Assembly: GCA_017936605.1 (NCBI GenBank)
Contig: JAGBFH010000019.1
Span: forward strand, 1 to 55,327
DNA length: 55,327 nucleotides
From: Tidjanibacter sp.
GTDB taxonomy: Bacteria > Bacteroidota > Bacteroidia > Bacteroidales > Rikenellaceae
Direction of reading: 5' to 3'
The notes below the pieces were generated by a model, which had not been told where the DNA came from, made no database searches, and saw only the letters and a list, made by a program, of their open reading frames with translations. A program made the translations under genes and the position numbers. Of the stretch, positions 25,128 to 33,220 are shown in pieces. Position 1 is the stretch's first letter, and the number at the start of each line of letters is the position of its first letter.

Positions 25128-27359
25128 CTAAAGTGCGCTATTCTCGCTCTTCTGGGCCTCCATAAAGTACTTCTGCGACTTGAGAAGGTTGCGGCTCTGG
25201 AGCACCATCGTCTTGGTCTCATTGAGGATGGTCAGGTAGAGCATACTTGCCTTCGTCGAGGTGGAGTTGTTCTGGATACGGCGCAACTGATTCTTGATGG
25301 CCTGAGCAATCAGGTCGAAGAGGTCGTCACGCATAGCCAGCACAAGGTCAATATTGGTGAAGTCGTTGGACTGCAACATATCGTTGATGCGGGTGTAGAG
25401 CTCCGATACGGAGTTGTTGATGGAGGTGAGGTCCTCAACCTGCTCCTCGCTCATACCGCGGTGGTTGTTGTCGATGTGCTCGAAGCAAGGACGGGTGATG
25501 TGAACCAGTGCCTTACACATCTCGCTGATGTAGTCCACAACCTGCACATAGTAGTGACCCGTGTCGATGTAGTTCTCCTCGTGGAACTTATGCAGCGTGG
25601 GAAGCATTGCATACTTCCTCTCGCGGGCCGCATAGAAGAGGTCGTTACTCTGGCGCACGAGCGAGCGTAGAGCCTTGCGGTCCTCCTTGAGGGTGGCGGT
25701 GATGGTCTGAGCGTAGATGTCGGTAGTGGTCTGCATAGTCTGGCACACCTCCACAATAGCGCTACCCAGCACCTCATTGTCGGCCTCGACAAGGTTGACC
25801 TTAACGCCCTCGGCCTCCTCTTTGTTCTTCTTGGACCTCTTGGGCAGAATCATATAGACGCAGAGAATCGAGAGGATGATGATAGCCGCAACGCCGCCCC
25901 AGTGGAGCAGAAGGGTGAGCACCAGTGCCATAAGGAAGGCTGCAAAACCGGTGAGGAACCAGCCTGCCACAACGGTAATCACACCCGTAATGCGGTATAC
26001 GGCGCTCTCGCGGCCCCACGCCTTATCGGCGAGCGACGAACCCATAGCCACCATAAAGGTTACATAGGTGGTCGAGAGGGGCAACTGGAGCGAGGTACCA
26101 ATGATAATGAGCATCGAGCCAGCGGTGAGGTTCACAGCCGCGCGGATGAGGTCATACTGGCCGTAGTCGGCACCCAGCTCGGTAGCCGAGGGGGCCTCGA
26201 AACGGCGCGATACGGCCGCACGCATCCTCTTGGGGGTGTGGTCCTCGAACCAACGGCTACAGCCCACAGCCACACGCACGATAGCCCTCGAGAATGCCGA
26301 CGAGCCGAACTTCTCTGCGCCATCGTCCTGGGTCGAGGAGAGGCTCAGCTCCGTGTCGCTCACATTCTGGGTCTTCTTTGAGGTCCAGAGGGTGAAAATC
26401 ATAATCGCACCCGCAATAACCAAGAAGAGGGTATCTGCCTTCACTGGCTCATTGAGTGCGCCCATAAGCATATCGGGGTTGCCCGTAGCCTCGGCAATCC
26501 TCCACGAGTCAAGACCCGCCAGAGGCACACCGATGAAGTTCACAAGGTCGTTACCCGCAAATGCCAACGCTAACGAGAAAGTACCCGCCAAGATGGTCAC
26601 CTTCATGATGTTGACCTTCAGCAACTGGAGCACAAACATCAGCAGCGAGCTGGCCGCAAAGACTATAGCCAGGCAGAGCGCGGTGTGCTCATTGATATAG
26701 CTTACCAAATCAACAGCCAAGCCCGACGACTTGAGGCCCTTGATGAGTGCAAAGTAGACGATGATGGTGAATGCCACACCACACCACAGAGCACCCCAAC
26801 GGCGGAGCTGCTTGTGGTAGCGGAAGGTGAAGAGCAGGCGCGAGAGGAACATCAGCACCGTACCCGTGATGAAGGCGAGCACAACCGAGAGCAGGATGGC
26901 GGCAATCATTGCCAGTGCCTTGCCCGAGTTGATGAGCGTCTCGGGGTTGCCGTCTGCACCGATGATGGGCTCCTTGGTTATCGACACCGCGATGGCCGAG
27001 CCCAAGAGTCCAAAGACCAGAGCAACGGTCGTCGAGGTAGGCAGACCCAGCGAGTTGAAGACATCCAGCAGAATCACATTGGCGAACATCACACCGAGGA
27101 ACAATATCATGACCTCGTGGAATGTGAAGAACTCCGGATAGTAGACACCGCTACGGGCCACCTCCATCATACCGCTCGAGGTGAGCGCACCGATGACAAT
27201 ACCAATGGACGCAACTGTGAGAATTACTCTCTTGGGTGCTGCCTTGGAGCCAATTGCGGAGTTCAGGAAGTTCACCGCGTCATTGGAAACACCCACATAC
27301 AGGCCGCCGACTGCAAGAAGCAGCAACACTACGACGGCGAAGATGTAAATACTTGACAT
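25128..27359 (-). CDS. PiT-family inorganic phosphate transporter with PhoU-like C-terminus
   Basis: A 743-residue inner-membrane protein. The N-terminal part has many hydrophobic segments and the PiT signature GVSNDAVNFLNSAIGSKAA near residues 23-41, plus the second family repeat GNDLVNFIGVPLAGL. The C-terminal 200 residues are soluble, helical and PhoU-like (VEVCQTMQTTTDIYAQ through SVSELYTRINDML). PiT transporters couple phosphate to protons or sodium. The fused PhoU-like domain probably senses or limits uptake. Upstream is a strong promoter. It may serve phosphate released by the nearby nuclease locus, though it is not in that operon. Confidence 0.9.
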   Translation of the reverse strand: MSSIYIFAVVVLLLLAVGGLYVGVSNDAVNFLNSAIGSKAAPKRVILTVASIGIVIGALTSSGMMEVARSGVYYPEFFTFHEVMILFLGVMFANVILLDVFNSLGLPTSTTVALVFGLLGSAIAVSITKEPIIGADGNPETLINSGKALAMIAAILLSVVLAFITGTVLMFLSRLLFTFRYHKQLRRWGALWCGVAFTIIVYFALIKGLKSSGLAVDLVSYINEHTALCLAIVFAASSLLMFVLQLLKVNIMKVTILAGTFSLALAFAGNDLVNFIGVPLAGLDSWRIAEATGNPDMLMGALNEPVKADTLFLVIAGAIMIFTLWTSKKTQNVSDTELSLSSTQDDGAEKFGSSAFSRAIVRVAVGCSRWFEDHTPKRMRAAVSRRFEAPSATELGADYGQYDLIRAAVNLTAGSMLIIIGTSLQLPLSTTYVTFMVAMGSSLADKAWGRESAVYRITGVITVVAGWFLTGFAAFLMALVLTLLLHWGGVAAIIILSILCVYMILPKRSKKNKEEAEGVKVNLVEADNEVLGSAIVEVCQTMQTTTDIYAQTITATLKEDRKALRSLVRQSNDLFYAARERKYAMLPTLHKFHEENYIDTGHYYVQVVDYISEMCKALVHITRPCFEHIDNNHRGMSEEQVEDLTSINNSVSELYTRINDMLQSNDFTNIDLVLAMRDDLFDLIAQAIKNQLRRIQNNSTSTKASMLYLTILNETKTMVLQSRNLLKSQKYFMEAQKSENSAL

Positions 27360-27395
27360 ATAATTTAATTAGTGAATAAGCATATTTTCACGCTA

Positions 27396-27426
27396 CAAAT
27401 GTAATCTCTTTTTTAGACCCCCCAAA
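27396..27426 (-). promoter_or_regulatory. Bacteroidetes promoter of the phosphate transporter
   Basis: On the minus strand: TTTG (27426-27423), 19-bp spacer, TACATTTG (27403-27396). The leader to the ATG at 27359 is about 30 nt. Confidence 0.75.
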
Positions 27427-27713
27427 CACACCTTAAGTTTAATTAACAATAACTTAAAGAGGGCATAACAAAAACTTAACATTTCCTCTACAATTGAAAA
27501 TTGACAATGGACAATTGAAAATTGACAATGGAAAATTGACAATGGAAAATTATAGAGGGTACTAAAGGGAATACCTAAATTCCCTAAACTCCCTAATAAA
27601 TAATTTTGAATTTTGAATTTTGAATTCCTTTTAGCCCTTTTCCCTCCCCTAAGTTAGGGGAGGGTACCCGTAGGGCGGGAGAGGTCTGTTCTCTGTCGTC
27701 GGTCGTCGGTCGA
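27427..27713. repeat. AT-rich repeat region between phosphate transporter and ferredoxin
   Basis: No gene is seen. GAAAATTGACAATGG-type repeats (27493-27550), ATTTTGAATTTTG repeats (27601-27628), a REP-like copy (27642-27690) and a short GTCGTCGGTC repeat. Confidence 0.75.
27642..27690 (+). repeat. REP-like palindrome, copy 3
   Basis: CCTCCCCTAAGTTAGGGGAGG, then the second hairpin ACCCGTAGGGC and GGGAGAGGTCTG. Confidence 0.75.
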
Positions 27714-27760
27714 CAAAAAAATAGAGAAGGGCAACTCTCAGTGGAGTCACCCTTCTCTAT
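27714..27760 (-). terminator. terminator of the ferredoxin gene
   Basis: ATAGAGAAGGG (27721-27731) pairs with CCCTTCTCTAT (27750-27760), with GACTCC-like inner pairing. On the minus strand the stem is followed by a T run. Confidence 0.75.
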
Positions 27761-27785
27761 TGTGTGTTGTCTGTGGTCGAGTTGA

Positions 27786-27953
27786 TTACAACGAGATAGC
27801 CTCATTGGGGCAAACATCTGCACAGCTGCCGCACTCAATACAAGTATCAGCGTCGATAACATAAACATCGCCAGCCGAGATAGCCTCTACGGGGCACTCA
27901 CCGATGCAGCTACCACAAGCTACACATTTGTCGGGATCAATTTTGTAAGCCAT
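27786..27953 (-). CDS. 2[4Fe-4S] ferredoxin
   Basis: A 55-residue cytosolic electron carrier. Two classical cluster motifs are intact: CVACGSCIGECP and CIECGSCADVCP, each CxxCxxCxxxCP. The length is typical of clostridial-type ferredoxins. I chose the ATG at 27953 (MAYKIDPDKC); upstream frame extension is AT-rich leader. A -7 box, TATCTTTG, lies at 28001-28008. Its partners, such as pyruvate:ferredoxin oxidoreductase, are outside the window. Confidence 0.95.
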   Translation of the reverse strand: MAYKIDPDKCVACGSCIGECPVEAISAGDVYVIDADTCIECGSCADVCPNEAISL

Positions 27954-28000
27954 AATTGTTTTGTTAAAAAAGTTTAATGTGTGTTCTCTAAAAAGTAACG

Positions 28001-28008
28001 CAAAGATA
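28001..28008 (-). promoter_or_regulatory. putative -7 box of the ferredoxin gene
   Basis: Minus-strand TATCTTTG, an exact match to TAnnTTTG. No -33 element is obvious at the usual spacing. Confidence 0.5.
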
Positions 28009-28121
28009 ATCAAATTTTGTTACCCCGCACTCACTTTGTGATTTTATTTTACACAAACCCTACCAATTTGTAGGTATGGAGTGAGTTTCGGCGGTAGCAA
28101 TCTTCACTTCCCCTCGCCCGC

Positions 28122-29399
28122 CTATTTGCCGTCAATCAAATCGAACCACAGGTAGGGACGCAGCACCTCGGGAACTACGATACCCTCGGGAGTCTGGTTG
28201 TTCTCCAAGAGGGCCGCAACAATGCGGGGCAGAGCCAGCGAGCTACCATTGAGGGTGTGGCAGAGGGCGGTCTTCTTGCCCTCGGTGCGGTAGCGGAGTT
28301 TGAGGCGGTTGGCCTGGAACGACTCGAAGTTCGAGACGCTCGACACCTCCAGCCACCTGCCCTGAGCTGCCGAGTAGACCTCGAAGTCGTAGGTCAGGGC
28401 CGAAGTGAAGCTCATATCGCCGCCGCAAAGACGCAGGATACGGTAGGGCAGGCCGAGAGCCGACACGAGTTTCTCCACGTGGGCAACCATCTGGTCGAGA
28501 GCCTCATAGGAGCTGTCGGGGTGGTTGATGCGTACAATCTCCACCTTGTCGAACTGGTGCAGACGGTTCAGACCCCTCACATCCTTACCATACGAGCCGG
28601 CCTCACGACGGAAGCAGGGGGTGTAGGCGGTAAGGCGGATGGGGAGCTCCTTCTCGTCCACGATGCAGTCGCGGTAGATGTTGGTCACGGGCACCTCAGC
28701 GGTGGGGACCATATAGAAGTTGTCGACGGTGGCGTGGTACATCTGGCCCTCCTTGTCGGGCAGCTGACCGGTACCGAAGCCCGAAGCCTCATTGACCATA
28801 ATGGGGGGCAGCACCTCAAGGTAGCCTGCCTCGGTGTTCTGGTCGAGGAAGTAGGTAATCAGGGCGCGCTGGAGAGCGGCACCTTTACCTTTATATACAG
28901 GGAAGCCTGCGCCGGTGAGTTTCACGCCGAGCTCGAAGTCGATGATGTCATACTTGGCGGCCAACTCCCAGTGGGGCAGTGCGCCCTCACCCAGAGCGGG
29001 AATCTCGCCACCCTGCTTAACCACGAGGTTATCCTCGGCGGTCCTACCCTCGGGAACAATCTCTGCGGGGAAGTTGGGCAGGAGTACGATTTCGGCGTTA
29101 AGTTTCTCGGTGGTCTCCTTCAGCAGGGCATCCAGCTCGCGGCTCTCCTCCTTGAGTTGGGAGGTGCGGCTCTTGATGGCCTCAGCCTCGTCGCGTTTAC
29201 CCTGAGCGAAGAGTGCGCCTATCTGTTTAGCCGCAGCGTTCTGCTCGGCCAGGTTTTTGTCGAGTTTCTGTTGTTGCTCCTTGCGAGCGTCGTCGAGAGC
29301 AATGATGCGGTCGATAGCCTCACGAGCATCCACGCCTTTTTTGGCCAGACGCTTGATTGCCAGTTCCTTATCATCGCGAAGTTGCTTGAGTGTAAGCAT
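28122..29399 (-). CDS. serS: serine-tRNA ligase
   Basis: A 425-residue class II aminoacyl-tRNA synthetase that charges tRNA-Ser. The N-terminal coiled-coil arm (about residues 1-110, rich in Lys and Glu) is followed by the catalytic core: motif 2 in FRREAGSYGKDVRGLNRLHQ and motif 3 in GSSLALPRIVAALLENNQ. I chose the ATG at 29399 (MLTLKQLRDD), the normal N-terminus; upstream codons in frame reach into the region shared with the divergent cyclotransferase promoter. Confidence 0.95.
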   Translation of the reverse strand: MLTLKQLRDDKELAIKRLAKKGVDAREAIDRIIALDDARKEQQQKLDKNLAEQNAAAKQIGALFAQGKRDEAEAIKSRTSQLKEESRELDALLKETTEKLNAEIVLLPNFPAEIVPEGRTAEDNLVVKQGGEIPALGEGALPHWELAAKYDIIDFELGVKLTGAGFPVYKGKGAALQRALITYFLDQNTEAGYLEVLPPIMVNEASGFGTGQLPDKEGQMYHATVDNFYMVPTAEVPVTNIYRDCIVDEKELPIRLTAYTPCFRREAGSYGKDVRGLNRLHQFDKVEIVRINHPDSSYEALDQMVAHVEKLVSALGLPYRILRLCGGDMSFTSALTYDFEVYSAAQGRWLEVSSVSNFESFQANRLKLRYRTEGKKTALCHTLNGSSLALPRIVAALLENNQTPEGIVVPEVLRPYLWFDLIDGK

Positions 29400-29422
29400 A
29401 GGAATTGTGTTTTTATGGTTTA

Positions 29423-29456
29423 TTTGCCACAAATATACCAAAAATTAGTATCTTTG
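29423..29456 (+). promoter_or_regulatory. Bacteroidetes promoter of the glutaminyl cyclase operon
   Basis: TTTG (29423-29426), 22-bp spacer, TATCTTTG (29449-29456). The leader is about 18-20 nt. Confidence 0.6.
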
Positions 29457-29480
29457 TAATCATCTGAAGCACCTTTTTTT

Positions 29481-30290
29481 ATGAAACATAGACTCTTTAT
29501 TGTTCTTCTTGCGCTCTCGGCTATGGCCTGTGGGTGCGGAGGGGCCACCCAAAAGCGAGGTGGCAACCGTCAACTCCCCACCAACCAGAGCGGTGTGAGT
29601 TACTACACTTTCGACATTGTGGCCGAGCTACCCCACTCCACCAAGTCCTACACCCAGGGCTTCGAGTTTGCCGACGGCCTCTTCTGGGAGGGCACGGGCG
29701 GCAACGGCTCCTCGAGGCTCCAGGTCGTAAACCCCCTGACGGGTGAGGCAACAAAGAGTATCTCTCTGGCAAGCAAATACTTCGGCGAGGGCATAACACT
29801 CCTCGGCGATGAGGTTTTCCAGCTCACCTGGCGCGAGGGCAAGGCCTTCGTGTATGACCGCCAGACGCTGCGAAAGGTGCGCGAGTTTGACTACCAGGGC
29901 GAGGGCTGGGGCCTTACGACCGACGGCAAGGTGCTCTATATGAGTGACGGCTCGGACCGCATAACCCTCCGCGACCCCAAAACTTTCCGTTCGCTCGGAG
30001 AAATCAAGGTGACCCTCGGTGGCCACAAGGTGCTCAACATCAACGAGCTCGAGTGGATTGGCGGTGAGATTTGGGCCAACATCTATCTGACGACCGACAT
30101 AATCCGCATAGACCCCGCAACGGGCAAGGTGGTAGGCATTATTGACCTCTCCACTCTCCAGTCGCCCGCCGATGTGAGCTACACGACCGATGTGCTCAAC
30201 GGCATAGCCCACGACCCCGCAACGGGCCGAGTATGGCTCACGGGCAAGAACTGGAACAAGGTCTATCAGGTGGAAATCATCAAGAAATAA
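29481..30290 (+). CDS. glutaminyl-peptide cyclotransferase (plant/bacterial type)
   Basis: A 269-residue predicted lipoprotein or exported protein (LSAMAC, Cys17). The rest is the five-bladed propeller of glutamine cyclotransferase: PHSTKSYTQGFEFADG, EGTGGNGSSRLQVV, EVFQLTWREGKAFVYD and LNELEWIGGEIWANIYLTTD-like blades. These enzymes turn N-terminal Gln into pyroglutamate. In Bacteroidetes envelope proteins often gain pyroglutamate after signal peptide removal, which would suit a periplasmic location. It is followed after 12 nt by an RNA methyltransferase gene and probably shares its transcript. Confidence 0.85.
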   Translation: MKHRLFIVLLALSAMACGCGGATQKRGGNRQLPTNQSGVSYYTFDIVAELPHSTKSYTQGFEFADGLFWEGTGGNGSSRLQVVNPLTGEATKSISLASKYFGEGITLLGDEVFQLTWREGKAFVYDRQTLRKVREFDYQGEGWGLTTDGKVLYMSDGSDRITLRDPKTFRSLGEIKVTLGGHKVLNINELEWIGGEIWANIYLTTDIIRIDPATGKVVGIIDLSTLQSPADVSYTTDVLNGIAHDPATGRVWLTGKNWNKVYQVEIIKK

Positions 30291-30302
30291 CCCCTCGGCA
30301 AG

Positions 30303-31058
30303 ATGGTTACAAAGGCAGATTTTCAACTCATACGCTCCCTCGGCAACAAGCAGGGACGCACCGCCCACGGCCTCTTTGTGGCCGAGGGCGACAAACTCGT
30401 AGGTGAGATTATCGCAAACCCCAAGTGGAAGACAGAGAGGCTCTTTGTGACCGAGGAGTCCAAGGTGCGCTCGCCCCAGGCCGAACTCGTGTCGGCCAAG
30501 GAGATGGAGCGAATGACACTCCTCAAGAGTGCCCCTCGTTCGCTCGCTCTGGTGCGCATACCCGAGCGCACAGTACCCACGCCTACCGACCACGAACTGG
30601 TGCTTTGTCTTGACGAGGTGCAGGACCCCGGCAACCTCGGCACCATCATCCGCACAGCCGACTGGTATGGCATACGCCACATCGTCTGCTCGCCCACCAC
30701 GGCCGACTGCTGGGCCCCCAAGGTGGTGCAGGCGACAATGGGTGCCCTCCTGAGGGTGGAGGTGGCCTACACGCCCCTTGTTGGGTGGCTCAAGGAGGCC
30801 CGCCAACGCGGGGTCGCCATCTACGCCACAACGCTCGACGGCGAGGATATCCACACCACAGCGCTCTCCAAGGGGGGCATAGTCGTTATGGGCAATGAGG
30901 GCAAGGGTGTGAGTGCCCCCGTTCTGGAGTGCATCTCGCGCCGCCTCTTCATCCCGCCCTACCCCGCCGACCGCCGCGGCAGCGAGTCGCTCAATGTGGC
31001 CATCGCCACCGCCATCACACTCGAGAACTTCCGAGGACAATTGAAAATTGACAATTGA
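30303..31058 (+). CDS. SPOUT-family (TrmH/SpoU) RNA methyltransferase
   Basis: A 251-residue SAM-dependent RNA 2'-O-methyltransferase. An N-terminal substrate-binding domain is followed by the knotted SPOUT domain with its three motifs: NLGTIIRTADWYG (motif 1), VVMGNEGKGVS (motif 2) and SESLNVAIATAI (motif 3). Its target, a tRNA or rRNA, cannot be told from the sequence. It is distinct from the RlmB gene at 38270. A hairpin terminator follows. Confidence 0.88.
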   Translation: MVTKADFQLIRSLGNKQGRTAHGLFVAEGDKLVGEIIANPKWKTERLFVTEESKVRSPQAELVSAKEMERMTLLKSAPRSLALVRIPERTVPTPTDHELVLCLDEVQDPGNLGTIIRTADWYGIRHIVCSPTTADCWAPKVVQATMGALLRVEVAYTPLVGWLKEARQRGVAIYATTLDGEDIHTTALSKGGIVVMGNEGKGVSAPVLECISRRLFIPPYPADRRGSESLNVAIATAITLENFRGQLKIDN

Positions 31059-31083
31059 CAATGGAAAATTAATTTCCTAAATA

Positions 31084-31125
31084 AAAAAACTCACGGGTTA
31101 CAAAAATGTAACCCGTGAGTTTTTG
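31084..31125 (+). terminator. terminator after the TrmH-family gene
   Basis: CTCACGGGTTAC pairs with GTAACCCGTGAG, flanked by A and T runs. Its sequence resembles the palindromes at 4217-4242 and 5281-5315, with a different inner part. Confidence 0.85.
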
Positions 31126-31390
31126 TTTACAATCCGGTCGAAAGGGCAGAAAGGCAATTGAAAATTGAAAATTGAAAATTATGCCCTCCCCTAAGTTAGG
31201 GGAGGGTGCCCGTAGGGCGGGAGAGGTCTGTTAAAACATTGAAAGGCCAAAGGGGCTAAAAGGGCCAAAAGGGCAGAAAGGACCAAAAGGGCTTATAGGT
31301 CTTATAGGTCTTATAGGCCTTATAGGCCCCATAGGACCTTAAAGACCTTAATGTCTTTAAGGATTTTTCTCAACTCTCAATTTCCTCCAC
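31126..31390. repeat. intergenic repeats between rRNA/tRNA methylase and lemA genes
   Basis: No gene is seen. AATTGAAAATTG repeats (31156-31180), REP-like copy 4 (31184-31232), AAAAGGGCC repeats (31240-31290), CTTATAGGT repeats (31288-31325), and GACCTTAAAGA repeats (31330-31365). Confidence 0.75.
31184..31232 (+). repeat. REP-like palindrome, copy 4
   Basis: CCTCCCCTAAGTTAGGGGAGG plus GCCCGTAGGGC and GGGAGAGGTCTG, nearly identical to copies 3 and 5. Confidence 0.75.
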
Positions 31391-31423
31391 ATTAAAAATC
31401 CCCCTCTAAGTGGTTAGAGGGGG
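31391..31423 (-). terminator. terminator of lemA
   Basis: CCCCCTCTAA (31400-31409) pairs with TTAGAGGGGG (31414-31423). On the minus strand a T-rich run follows the stem. Confidence 0.8.
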
Positions 31424-31468
31424 CGTGACTTGGTGCGGGGCCTGTATCCCTACACTCTGTGCTCTTTA

Positions 31469-32056
31469 TTAGAACTCAACGACCGGGGCTGTTGCAGCCT
31501 CATCCGCACCCTCGTAGTATGCCTTCTTATCGAAGCCGAAGAGGCCCGCGAAGATGTTGGAGGGGAAGCGTCTAACCTTAAGGTTATAGCTCCTGACTGC
31601 CTGGTTGAAGTCCTTGCGTGCTACGGCAATGCGATTCTCGCAACCCTCGAGCTGTGCCTGCAACTCGAGGAAGTTGTTGCTCGCCTTCAAGTCGGGGTAG
31701 GCCTCGGCCACAGCCACAAGGCTGCTGCGCATAGCCGCACCCAGTTCGTTCTGAGCCCTCTGGTAGGCCGCAAGCTGCTCGGCACTCATCGACTCCACAT
31801 CTATCTGCTGCGAGGTGGCCTTCGCACGGGCAGCGGTCAGCTCCTCGAGGGTGTTCTTCTCGTGCTTGGCATAGCCTTTAACGGTGTTTACCACATTGGG
31901 AATCAGGTCGTAGCGACGCTGATACTGATTCTCCACCTGGCTCCATTTCTCAACAACCATCTCCTCGCGAGAGGCCAAACCATTATAGGCCGAGATGGCC
32001 CACACAACAACTACCGCCACAACGGCAGCTACAATAATCCATCCTTTCTTTTTCAT
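31469..32056 (-). CDS. LemA family protein
   Basis: A 195-residue protein with one N-terminal transmembrane helix (GWIIVAAVVAVVVVWAI) and a long helical bundle, the family pattern: YNGLASREEMVVEKWSQVE, then YQRRYDLIPNVVNTVKGYA and RRFPSNIFAGLFGF. Molecular function is not established. It follows the TPM-domain gene on the same strand, a common pairing, with a 135-nt gap holding the 5' hairpin repeat. Confidence 0.92.
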   Translation of the reverse strand: MKKKGWIIVAAVVAVVVVWAISAYNGLASREEMVVEKWSQVENQYQRRYDLIPNVVNTVKGYAKHEKNTLEELTAARAKATSQQIDVESMSAEQLAAYQRAQNELGAAMRSSLVAVAEAYPDLKASNNFLELQAQLEGCENRIAVARKDFNQAVRSYNLKVRRFPSNIFAGLFGFDKKAYYEGADEAATAPVVEF

Positions 32057-32121
32057 ATCTCAATTTGTTTTTGTTTGTTTCTTCTCTTCGCAACTTTTTA
32101 TAATAAGTCTCCCCTATTGTC

Positions 32122-32139
32122 GCTTTTTTATAAAAAAGC
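32122..32139 (-). repeat. 5' hairpin element, copy 4 (upstream of lemA)
   Basis: Palindrome GCTTTTTTATAAAAAAGC. On the minus strand it is preceded by GATACAAAGTATC and TAAAAATTTTTTGC, the same order as the other three copies, and lies 66 nt before lemA. Confidence 0.6.
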
Positions 32140-32191
32140 TCCGCAAAAAATTTTTAGACGATACTTTGTATCGTTGTATACTTTCAACTTC

Positions 32192-33112
32192 TTAGAACCT
32201 TCCTCCTGCGCCACCTCCGCCGCTGAAGCCGCCGCCAAAGCCTCCACCGAAGCCTCCGCCGCCACGACCAAAGCCGCCACCGCCCATAATTATCGGGCCA
32301 CCACCCGAGCCACCCGAGCCTCCGGAGATGTCGTCAGCCTCGTTGCGCCAAACAATATGGCCACACTTATTGCACTTGAAAGCGACCTTATAGACCCTCT
32401 GGTAGGAGTTTTTGCTAATCTCCACACGGTCTGGCGTGCGCACCAAAGTACCCTTTTTGCACTTGGGACAACGACTATGCATATAGAGCAGCAGGACAAT
32501 CAGCAGAAAGAAAACTACTGCCGCGCCGATGAATATGGCAAGACCTATAAGTTCGTCGCCATCATCCTCCTGCGCAGCAAGTCCTTCGGGCACCTCGCTC
32601 GTGGAGAGTATCGAGACAAGGCTGCCAACGCCCGCGAGCATACCCTCGTCGAAGTTGCGCTCCTTGAAGGGAGGTATCATAAGTCGCTCGATGATGCGTT
32701 TGCAGAGCGCATCGGTTAGTGTGCCCTCGAGGCCGTAGCCCACCTCTATCTCTATGGCCCCCTGACCGAGCACCAGGAGCACCAGCAGGCCGTTGTCGCG
32801 TCCCTTTTCGCCTATGCCCCAATGGCGGAAGAGCTCATTGGCAAACTCCCTCGGCTCTTCGAACCCTATGGACTCCACAGCCACCACAGCCACCTCGGCT
32901 ATGCGCTGCTCTTTGAGCCTAAGGAGCGTGGTGTCAATACGATAGACCGCCTCCTCGGAGAGAATACCGTCGGGATTGCTCACGAAGTGACGGTAGTCCT
33001 CGACCTGCACATTGGGCACACTCTTTGGGGTGTAGTTCTTTGCCACGAGGTCCTGCGGAGCAAACCCTATCGCCCCGAGCACCATCGCCACTATTACCAA
33101 AATTCTCCTCAT
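32192..33112 (-). CDS. TPM-domain membrane protein with zinc-ribbon and Gly-rich tail
   Basis: A 306-residue protein. A signal peptide (to about residue 24) leads to a TPM (YgcG/Psb32-like) domain containing DGILSEEAVYRID and GYGLEGTLTDALCKRI, then a transmembrane helix (IFIGAAVVFFLLIVLLLYM), a cytosolic four-Cys ribbon (CPKC ... CNKC), and a tail made almost wholly of Gly with Phe. Function is unknown; family members are linked to envelope or photosystem quality control. It precedes lemA. A minus-strand TATATTTG box lies at 33148-33141. Confidence 0.85.
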   Translation of the reverse strand: MRRILVIVAMVLGAIGFAPQDLVAKNYTPKSVPNVQVEDYRHFVSNPDGILSEEAVYRIDTTLLRLKEQRIAEVAVVAVESIGFEEPREFANELFRHWGIGEKGRDNGLLVLLVLGQGAIEIEVGYGLEGTLTDALCKRIIERLMIPPFKERNFDEGMLAGVGSLVSILSTSEVPEGLAAQEDDGDELIGLAIFIGAAVVFFLLIVLLLYMHSRCPKCKKGTLVRTPDRVEISKNSYQRVYKVAFKCNKCGHIVWRNEADDISGGSGGSGGGPIIMGGGGFGRGGGGFGGGFGGGFSGGGGAGGRF

Positions 33113-33159
33113 TGGTCAAAAATCTTCTTTTGTCTGAATACAAATATAAGGGTTTTTTG

Positions 33160-33167
33160 TATATTTG
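33160..33167 (+). promoter_or_regulatory. putative -7 box of the nucleoside permease gene
   Basis: TATATTTG matches TAnnTTTG. A second TATATTTG on the opposite strand (33148-33141) faces the TPM gene, so the two boxes form a divergent pair 11 bp apart. Confidence 0.5.
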
Positions 33168-33220
33168 CGGATAGACTTTGGCACAAAATTAACATAAACT
33201 TTATAAAAATTCGAGAGATT

